A stretch of DNA of 64,000 nucleotides, from the NCBI GenBank assembly GCA_963556195.1, contig OY744516.1, positions 33,735,486 to 33,799,485 of the forward strand. The letters are read 5' to 3'. The notes beneath the pieces were generated by a model. That model had not been told where the DNA came from. It made no database searches and saw only the letters and a program-made list of their open reading frames with translations. The position numbers were made by a program, and so were the translations under genes. Position 1 is the first letter of the stretch. Each line of letters begins with the position of its first letter. This document shows positions 55,749 to 64,000 of this stretch, in pieces. The stretch comes from Sepiola atlantica (taxonomy: Eukaryota; Mollusca; Cephalopoda; Sepiida; Sepiolidae).

Positions 55749-58700
55749 TCTTAATTGTTTTTTGTCTTAGAATGATAGCTGTATAATAAGAAATGTCATA
55801 AGTCACCTTCATTATTTTAGTTCTTAATTGTTTTTTGGTCTTAGCATGATAGCTGTATAATAAGAAATGTCATAAGTCAGCTTCATTTCTTTAGTTCCTA
55901 ATTGTTTTTTGTCTCAGCATGATAGCTGTATAATAAGAAATGTCATAAGTCACCTTCATTTCTTTAGTTCTTAATTGTTTTTGTCTCAGCATGATAGCTG
56001 TATAATAAGAAATGTCATAAGTCACCTTCATTTCTTTAGTTCCTAATTGTTTTTTGTCTCAGCATGATAGCTGTATAATAAGAAATGTCATAAGTCACCT
56101 TCATTTCTTTAGTTCTTAATTGTTTTTTTGTCTCAGCATGATAGCTGTATAATAAGAAATGTCATAAGTCACCTTCATTTCTTTAGTTCCTAATTGTTTT
56201 TTGTCTCAGCATGATAGCTGTATAATAAGAAATGTCATAAGTCACCTTCATTTCTTTAGTTCTTAATTGTTTTTTGTCTTAGCATGATAGTTGTATAATA
56301 AGAAATGCCATTAGTCACATTCATTATTTTAGTTCTTAATTGTTTTTTGGTCTTAGCATGATAGCTGTATAAGAAATGTCATAAGTCACCTTCATTTCTT
56401 TAGTTCCTAATTGTTTTTTGTCTCAGCATGATAGCTGTATAATAAGAAATGTCATAAGTCACCTTCATTTCTTTAGTTCTTAATTGTTTTTTGTCTTAGC
56501 ATGATAGTTGTATAATAAGAAATGTCATAAGTCACCTTCATTTCTTTAGTTCTTAATTGTTTTTGTCTCAGCATGATAGCTGTATAATAAGAAATGTCAT
56601 AAGTCACCTTCATTTCTTTAGTTCCTAATTGTTTTTTGTCTCAGCATGATAGCTGTATAATAAGAAATGTCATAAGTCACCTTCATTTCTTTAGTTCTTA
56701 ATTGTTTTTTTGTCTCAGCATGATAGCTGTATAATAAGAAATGTCATAAGTCACCTTCATTTCTTTAGTTCCTAATTGTTTTTTGTCTCAGCATGATAGC
56801 TGTATAATAAGAAATGTCATAAGTCACCTTCATTTCTTTAGTTCTTAATTGTTTTTTGTCTTAGCATGATAGTTGTATAATAAGAAATGCCATTAGTCAC
56901 ATTCATTATTTTAGTTCTTAATTGTTTTTTGGTCTTAGCATGATAGCTGTATAAGAAATGTCATAAGTCACCTTCATTTCTTTAGTTCCTAATTGTTTTT
57001 TGTCTCAGCATGATAGCTGTATAATAAGAAATGTCATAAGTCACCTTCATTTCTTTAGTTCTTAATTGTTTTTTGTCTTAGCATGATAGTTGTATAATAA
57101 GAAATGTCATAAGTCACCTTCATTTCTTTAGTTCTTAATTGTTTTTGTCTCAGCATGATAGCTGTATAATAAGAAATGTCATAAGTCACCTTCATTTCTT
57201 TAGTTCCTAATTGTTTTTTGTCTCAGCATGATAGCTGTATAATAAGAAATGTCATAAGTCACCTTCATTTCTTTAGTTCTTAATTGTTTTTTGTCTTAGC
57301 ATGATAGTTGTATAATAAGAAATGTCATAAGTCACCTTCATTTCTTTAGTTCTTAATTGTTTTTGTCTCAGCATGATAGCTGTATAATAAGAAATGTCAT
57401 AAGTCACCTTCATTTCTTTAGTTCCTAATTGTTTTTTGTCTCAGCATGATAGCTGTATAATAAGAAATGTCATAAGTCACCTTCATTTCTTTAGTTCTTA
57501 ATTGTTTTTTTGTCTCAGCATGATAGCTGTATAATAAGAAATGTCATAAGTCACCTTCATTTCTTTAGTTCCTAATTGTTTTTTGTCTCAGCATGATAGC
57601 TGTATAATAAGAAATGTCATAAGTCACCTTCATTTCTTTAGTTCTTAATTGTTTTTTGTCTTAGCATGATAGTTGTATAATAAGAAATGCCATTAGTCAC
57701 ATTCATTATTTTAGTTCTTAATTGTTTTTTGGTCTTAGCATGATAGCTGTATAAGAAATGTCATAAGTCACCTTCATTTCTTTAGTTCCTAATTGTTTTT
57801 TGTCTCAGCATGATAGCTGTATAATAAGAAATGTCATAAGTCACCTTCATTTCTTTAGTTCTTAATTGTTTTTTGTCTTAGCATGATAGTTGTATAATAA
57901 GAAATGCCATTAGTCACATTCATTATTTTAGTTCTTAATTGTTTTTTGGTCTTAGCATGATAGCTGTATAAGAAATGTCATAAGTCACCTTCATTTCTTT
58001 AGTTCCTAATTGTTTTTTGTCTCAGCATGATAGCTGTATAATAAGAAATGTCATAAGTCACCTTCATTTCTTTAGTTCTTAATTGTTTTTGTCTCAGCAT
58101 GATAGCTGTATAATAAGAAATGTCATAAGTCACCTTCATTTCTTTAGTTCCTAATTGTTTTTTGTCTCAGCATGATAGCTGTATAATAAGAAATGTCATA
58201 AGTCACCTTCATTTCTTTAGTTCTTAATTGTTTTTTTGTCTCAGCATGATAGCTGTATAATAAGAAATGTCATAAGTCACCTTCATTTCTTTAGTTCCTA
58301 ATTGTTTTTTGTCTCAGCATGATAGCTGTATAATAAGAAATGTCATAAGTCACCTTCATTTCTTTAGTTCTTAATTGTTTTTTGTCTTAGCATGATAGTT
58401 GTATAATAAGAAATGCCATTAGTCACATTCATTATTTTAGTTCTTAATTGTTTTTTGGTCTTAGCATGATAGCTGTATAAGAAATGTCATAAGTCACCTT
58501 CATTTCTTTAGTTCCTAATTGTTTTTTGTCTCAGCATGATAGCTGTATAATAAGAAATGTCATAAGTCACCTTCATTTCTTTAGTTCTTAATTGTTTTTT
58601 GTCTTAGCATGATAGCTGTATAATAAGAAATGCCATTAGTCACATTCATTATTTTAGTTCTTAATTGTTTTTTGGTCTTAGCATGATAGCTGTATAATAA

Positions 58701-59300
58701 GAAATGTCATAAGTCACCTTCATTTCTTTAGTTCTTAATTGTTTTTTTGTCTCAGCATGATAGCTGTATAATAAGAAATGCCATTAGTCACATTCATTAT
58801 TTTAGTTCTTAATTGTTTTTTGGTCTTAGCATGATAGCTGTATAAGAAATGTCATAAGTCACCTTCATTTCTTTAGTTCTTAATTGTTTTTTGTCTCAGC
58901 ATGATAGCTGTATAATAAGAAATGTCATAAGTCAGCTTCATTATTTTAGTTCTTAATTGTTTTTTTGTCTTAGCATGATAGCTGTATAATAAGAAATGTC
59001 ATAAGTCACCTTCATTATTTTAGTTCTTAATTGTTTTTTGTCTTAGCATGATAGCTGTATAATAAATGTCAAAAGTCACCTTCATTTCTTTAGTTCTTAA
59101 TTGTTTTTTGGTCTTAGCATGATAGCTGTATAATAAGAAATGTCATAAGTCACCTTCATTACTTTAGTTCCTAATAGTTTTTTGTCTCATCATGATAGCT
59201 GTATAATAATAAATGTCATAAGTCAGCTTCATTATTTTAGTTTCTAATAGTTTTTTGTCTCCGCGTGATAACTGTATAATAAGTCACCTTTATTATTTTA
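55749..59300. repeat. 73-bp satellite, about 48 copies with higher-order order
   Basis: The unit is TTCTTAATTGTTTTTTGTCT + CAGCATGATAGCTGTATAAT + AAGAAATGTCATAAGTCACC + TTCATTTCTTTAG. Marked variants (AATGCCATTAGTCACATTCA, and GTATAAGAAATG lacking three bases) follow each other in a fixed order and recur at 56303, 56886, 57686, 57903 and 58407, so multi-unit blocks were amplified. Edge units are more diverged, as usual for satellites. Confidence 0.95.
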
Positions 59301-59539
59301 GAACTCTCTAGTGCATAACAATAAATCGTTACCTATGTTTGTAAGTGTTATTTTTTTTTATTATTAATTGACTTGGAAATAAAAATGCTATTAAATTTTT
59401 TTCCTCATCTCTACAACATATGCTACATATGGAAATAACTTAATTTATAGAGAAAATCATGATGATTTTTTGAGAGTCAATTAACAGAATAGTGTAAACA
59501 TTCACAACAAAAACTTGTCTCGCTACAACACTGTCAATA
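59301..59539. other. No feature seen
   Basis: AT-rich flank of the satellite. Confidence 0.5.
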
Positions 59540-59815
59540 TTTTCCCTTTCTCTCTCTGTGTACCTAAAACTAAGAGTTTATTTTCTAGAACTACCCGTCT
59601 GCTGAACACAATACTGCAGAACTGCTTCCCAACTGACTACAACATAGTCGTTTTCAAGTCCAATGTAAACAAATTCTTGTAAAATAATCAAATTCTGCCC
59701 AATTTCAACTATCGTTACCAATCATGACCTGTTGTCTCATCGCCCACCTGACAAACTAATTGACCATTATTCTCAAGTGTGTTTTGGGCCTTGATAAGCA
59801 GTGACTCTTTATTTT
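59540..59815 (+). mobile_element. LINE 3' end, family with SNVNKFL C-terminus
   Basis: Encodes FSRTTRLLNTILQNCFPTDY then NIVVFKSNVNKFL and a stop (to about 59680), the typical extreme C-terminus of a CR1/jockey-like ORF2. About 130 bp of 3' UTR follow, ending GGGCCTTGATAAGCAGTGAC. 63196-63520 is a second copy. Confidence 0.7.
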
Positions 59816-60479
59816 AAAAAAATACACAGCTGAAGAATACAAGCAGGAATTAGACTGCATAGCAATTTGCTTTTATCATTATTCCTGCAAATTACTCTTC
59901 TAATCCTGATCTCATCTTGTACTTCTGACTCCTTTTCTTCCCCGATTATTTGCCCTTGTCCTCAACTCTCACTCTCTCTCTCTCTCTCTCTCTCTCCCGC
60001 CATTTTTTTTTCACCAAAAAATTTACTTTTACTTTTGAGTCTGATATTGATCAGAAATTATATTTGCATTCAGAACTTCCATGCTACAATAACTTTGCTC
60101 TTACTTCCTGACAGAGAAGGGGTACAGGTTAGTAATGGTGGGTAAATTTAGTGGTTGGGAAGTACTACCATTCAGAAAACTGCGAAATTAAATTTTTCTT
60201 TCTTCGTGTCTTTTATGAAATGACATCATTGTCCTGGTTTTTATTATTAATCATCAGAATTTGAAGGCAACAATTATTGAGAAAAGATTTGGCTTAGTTT
60301 TCTTTAGTTGTTCTCTTTGTTTCTTTATTTTAAACAGCTGGACTTTCTTAATTAAAATTATGCATATTCGTCCCGATTTTAGTTTGACTTTAATGAAGTA
60401 TTTTTATTCCTTTTCAAAAATGGCAAAGAAATAGATATTTGTCAGCGTTTAAATTATTCAAAGAGGGTATGTGATTGTC
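59816..60479. other. No gene; (CT)n tract
   Basis: CT microsatellite at 59965-59996. Nothing else can be supported. Confidence 0.5.
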
Positions 60480-60620
60480 CTGCCACAGACCGTTGAACCA
60501 GCTGTACTGAATTCAAATCCTATCTGACCTACTGTGTTGAGTTATACATTAATATCATTGGGAAAGGTATTAAACCTACATTGTTCCACCCCCAATCTAT
60601 GGGTAAAATAGTTACCAGTG
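60480..60620 (+). mobile_element. Possible tRNA-derived SINE remnant
   Basis: A B-box-like ATTCAAATCC (about 60511-60520) is followed by a body with TCATTGGGAAAGGTATTAAA and CATTGTTCC, a phrase I associate with mollusc SINE bodies. The A box is not clear. Confidence 0.35.
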
Positions 60621-62080
60621 TTTAGCTAATTTAAAAAAAAAAATTTTATTATAGTTTTTAGGGGGGGGGGTCAATAACCCAAAAAGGGCTGATATGCCAT
60701 CAAAGAGACAGATTAAACTTTCTAAGTATCTAAGTAAAACAATTATATAAAGTTAATTTTATGCTTCTTGGCAGTTTTTCTTTAATAAGAGAATGGATTT
60801 GTAATAAATTCCCCACCAGGACGCACTCAAAACATTTCAATTTTATTTACAATAATTAAATGTATTGTTTGCAAACAAATCTAAACATCTAAATTTATCT
60901 TGGGAGATTTTCAAAGTTAGACCCAAAATCGATACTTGATTCGACCTGAGCTATTTTTTGTTTTTTTCCATCCCCTATGTTATTGCCATGAATATATTTG
61001 ATTTTGCTTCAGTTTTTTGGGTTTTTTTTTAATATATACTTTTTTTTCGGTTAAGAAAACTATTAGTAAAGACAGTCTTCTGAGGCACCGGTGTCAGTTA
61101 GAATAAAACCAAACAATAATGTAATAATTAAATTATCTTTTAAAATAATATTTAATAAAGCGATCCATAATTTTCAAAATAAAAATTACCATTTTGGAAA
61201 GTATTTTTCTATTCTCAACAAATACACTAATATTTATTTTCTGTTGAACTACTTTCACTGTTCATGCTACCGTTTAGTAAATATCTCCTTTTTTATTTCG
61301 CTGATCATTTAATTTTTTTTTTTGTGTGTGTGCGTATTGCAAATTCCTTTTGACAGCTGAGTGGAAAATTATATGTAAATCTTAAAAATCGAATAATAGT
61401 AAATCGACTTCATAATTCTACATTATCATTTTCCCTTCTTTTTTTTCTAATTGCTTCATTTGTTTATGAAAACTATCAATCACAATTATCGGATGAGAGC
61501 GTCAGAATAAATAATAAATACATATCTTGTAATCTTTGATAATTATTAACCAAATAAACAAAGCAAAAATAAAGCATGTCATATCGAGAAAGATAGATAA
61601 AGAAGATAGGTTACAATTGAGAGAGAGATGGAAAGATCGAGAGAAACAAATTCGATTACTTACAACCAAATTTAAACATTTTGCTATTCGATTATTTATT
61701 GCATGATTTCATCAGAGTTATTAATAAATAAAACCTGATTTTCATTTTGCCATAGTATTTATACAACAAAACAAAAAGTAAGAGAAACAGAACGCGAGAG
61801 AGAAATAATGGTAAAAAAAATTTACTTGAGATTTTTCTGTTTGACACTGGTTTTATAATAGAATGATAAAATGGTGGGAGAATTCAAAGAGAACGATAGA
61901 CAGAGAGAAGGGGGGGAATAGAGACAGAAAAGGGGAGAAAGAGAGAGACGTGGAGCGTCAGAGACTTTTTACTAAATAAATCACATAGTTTCCAAAACCA
62001 TATAATTTTATGTTTCTGAATTTTTTTGATGAAGATTGATAATTTGAATTATTTGGATTATTCAGACTACTGTTCTCATC
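60621..62080. other. AT-rich DNA, no gene seen
   Basis: G run at 60661-60670, T-rich tracts, and purine-rich GAGA stretches at 61615-61660 and 61890-61960. No supported coding sequence. Confidence 0.5.
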
Positions 62081-62094
62081 TTAGATGTTATTCT

Positions 62095-62140
62095 CACAAC
62101 GTTTCGCCCGATGTAACCTCCAACCTTCTTCAGGTGTATC
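62095..62140 (-). other. Hammerhead-like core motif
   Basis: On the minus strand CTGAAGA (62133-62127) fits the hammerhead CTGANGA box, and GAAAC (62105-62101) fits the second box, 21 nt downstream. Next comes a hairpin GTTGT-GAGA-ATAAC and an ATC triplet. The 21-nt stem II region and stem I do not pair convincingly. Similar CTGAAGAAGG...CGAAACGTT phrases are common in animal retroelement ends. Confidence 0.3.
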
Positions 62141-62558
62141 TTGTCGAACTCGGGAATCTGTATGGAACATCGAATGGAACCCTTTATTTAATCCACGGGG
62201 GTAGCTTGCTCTCATTCCACCAACCATGACCGGGTAGAAGTTTTAAGTAATTCGTAATTGTATTTTTATTCCTAACTTATGTAAATTGATCATGGATTCT
62301 TATTCTTAAAAATGATGCATTGATCAGGGTTGGCCAATCTGTGGCGCATGCACTAACAGTGGTGCGTTGTACGATTACAAGTACTGCATTGAACCCAAAA
62401 TAAAAGAAAAGGTATGCCTATTCATCCCCCACCCACAAAAACACGAACTGATTGTATGTATAACTGCTAAATATGTATTTCTTATAATTTAAAGAACTGA
62501 AAGAGGATACAGCTTTAAAATAATCATTTACGTGTGCGAGCATGTTTTATTAGTTAAG
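62141..62558. other. No gene; possible hAT-type terminus
   Basis: CAGGGTTGGCCAATCTGTGG (62325-62344) resembles a hAT transposon end. No partner end was found in the window. Confidence 0.25.
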
Positions 62559-63180
62559 GAGCAAAGTGTAGTATCTGTTCTGATATAACACTTCAGCGTT
62601 TCTATCCTCGGTCAGTGAATGAGCAAGCCTGAGGTAATTTTTGTCCCAATCCAGTGTGTCCCTTTTGGAGAGCTGGATTTTTCCCACATTAAGATCCGAC
62701 CATTTGTCTAACACTGCGATCGTGGGGAGACCAGCGAATAGGCATGCAGTAAAAGAAAATGGTGCATTAGGTAAAAAAGGTTGCATTAGATGAATTATTG
62801 CTGATCACAGCAATTTATTTACCTCCCCAGGAGGTTAGGCACAAGGCCAGTTTTATCTTACTCTCACAAGATAAGATGTGACCCAAGGTCGGGTCGGGAA
62901 AGTGGGACTTAAAAAGCCAGCGCCCGAGAAGGTGAGCACTCTGGCCATTAAAAATTGTCTGGGCAGCCCCGTCGGCATTCCCCGGTAGGGGCGCCTCAGG
63001 CAGTAAGCAATACACTTACTCCTCCCCAAAGAGGGGAGGGTGGACCTCCTAGAACTACACAGGACAGACCCATAGACCAGCGTAAATCAAGCCCTGAAGG
63101 CGAAGACGATACCAGTTTATAGGGTGTAGTATCCATCAGAACAGATACTAAACTTTGATCCCGGCCAAAAAGCCGAGAAC
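62559..63180 (-). mobile_element. U2-snRNA-headed repeat with inverted U2-like ends
   Basis: The minus-strand head (63180-63137) reads GTTCTCGGCTTTTTGGCCGG then GATCAAAGTTTAGTATCTGT. The body matches 30550-30832 (CTTCGCCTTCAGGGCTTGAT, AGTTCTAGGAGGTCCACC, GAGGAGTAAGTGTATTGCTT, GCGCCCCTACCGGGGAATGC, CCTTCTCGGGCGCTGGC) and continues further, to 62815 and beyond. At the left border the plus strand reads GAGCAAAGTGTAGTATCTGT (62560-62579), so the unit is bounded by U2-like sequence in inverted orientation. This is the longest copy and the reference for the 51-bp and 76-bp satellites. Confidence 0.75.
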
Positions 63181-63195
63181 TCATCCTTCCACCAC

Positions 63196-63520
63196 AAGGA
63201 AAAATGTCTTTCCTTTCTCTCTCCATGTGCATAGTGTTAAACGGAATTTCCATGGACAGAGCTTCGTTGCAAGGGCTTCCCGCCCGTGGAACACATCACG
63301 CAGGACTGTTTCCTGCTGATTACAACTTGATCGTCATCAAGTCCAATGTTAAAAAATTCTTGTCATAGACTGCCTCATAAGTAATTAAATGCAGTTCATA
63401 CCATTGATAAATTTTAGCACTGCCAGATTGTTCCTCATTGTTCGACTGGCAATCATTCCCATCAACCCTCATCTTTGAGTGGCTTTTGGCCTTGATAAGT
63501 GGGAACCCAAATAGAACAAA
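63196..63520 (+). mobile_element. LINE 3' end, second copy
   Basis: Broken frames give VARASR, then PADYNLIVIKSNVKKFLS, as at 59540-59680. The 3' UTR ends GGCCTTGATAAGTGGGAACC. The copy begins directly beside the U2-headed repeat. Confidence 0.65.
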
Positions 63521-64000
63521 AAAACTTGTGGTTGTAGATTCCTCATTGCCAAATAAGACATAACCTTTCCTAGTGAAGTAAATAAACTTTTGATTTTCAA
63601 ACAGAATTCTGTAATTATTTTATTAGGCTGTGCTGAACTTTGCCAATAAAATCTGTAATTGATAATATTTGGAATATAAAAAGTGAATAAATCTTTAGGA
63701 AGAAGATAATGATTTTTTCAAAGTAATTGCAATTTTTTTCAGCCAACCTGCTCAGTGCCATTAAAAATTGAATTATGACCATAATTCTTTTTGAGAGGTT
63801 GTTCATTATTTTTAAGAATGACAATAGGATCTTTTCGTAAAAGTAGTTGTTTATAGTTTGTATGGTTTCTAATATATCCATTAATTCTGTTACATTATTC
63901 ATTTTTTAGGCTAGAAACAGTGTGCAATTAGTCTAATCATTACCATTATGAACTATGGAATTGATAAAGGCAAATCAAGTTCAAGTACAACTAAATCTGT
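63521..64000. other. AT-rich DNA, no gene seen
   Basis: A 95-codon minus-strand frame (63902-63615) is low in complexity and not recognised. Confidence 0.45.

Noticed and set aside
62325..62400. hAT transposon
   Set aside because: Only one end-like sequence is present. No second terminus, 8-bp duplication or transposase piece was seen.
63615..63902. 95-codon minus-strand open frame
   Set aside because: Low-complexity I/F/L/K-rich product expected from AT-rich DNA.

Overview
The window is repeat-dominated intergenic or intronic DNA from an animal, most likely a mollusc and plausibly a coleoid cephalopod. The taxon is inferred from tRNA-derived SINEs, Penelope-like, R2/NeSL-type (restriction-like endonuclease) and CR1/RTE-like retrotransposon remnants, many CA/TA/CT microsatellites, and a degraded ATC-rich element at about 9.5 kb of a kind I associate with cephalopod DNA. 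No complete protein-coding gene is visible. The only host-gene signals are two candidate short exons with good splice sites on the plus strand (3618-3698 and the 21-nt 8642-8662), both phase 1-1.

Layout. 1-9.8 kb: AT-rich, intron-like DNA with a tRNA-SINE (540-769), an inverted repeat, a degenerate tandem of a U2-motif repeat (2222-2866), the candidate exons and a 186-bp MITE. 9.8-22.6 kb: a graveyard of nested elements: a restriction-like-endonuclease non-LTR element interrupted by a DD41D Tc1/mariner transposon that carries a MITE; a Penelope-like element (minus); a second endonuclease-type fragment; three LINE/RTE fragments; and a second Penelope-like element with a GIY-YIG domain and a degenerate hammerhead ribozyme.

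22.6-48.5 kb: the most striking region, about 26 kb made of head-to-tail units that share one left end (a hairpin-forming GC-rich start plus 35-bp repeats) and one right end (microsatellite plus a short conserved terminus). Each unit carries different satellite arrays: 30-bp (about 55 copies), about 179-bp (about 33), 51-bp, another 30-bp with a KpnI site in most units (about 166), 76-bp (about 28), 138-bp (about 15) and 80-bp (9). Inside lie divergent pairs of U2-snRNA-like heads. Parts of the 76-bp and 51-bp satellites match the head and body of that U2-headed repeat, so the satellites seem to have grown from pieces of one mobile repeat.

48.5-64 kb: a foldback MITE in a TA tract, LINE fragments, a 1.5-kb palindromic AT array with a MITE at its edge, a tRNA-SINE, a 3.5-kb 73-bp satellite with higher-order structure, LINE 3' ends, and another U2-headed repeat with inverted U2-like ends. 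The many long open frames in 22.9-38 kb are artefacts of repeat units divisible by three and are not annotated as genes.
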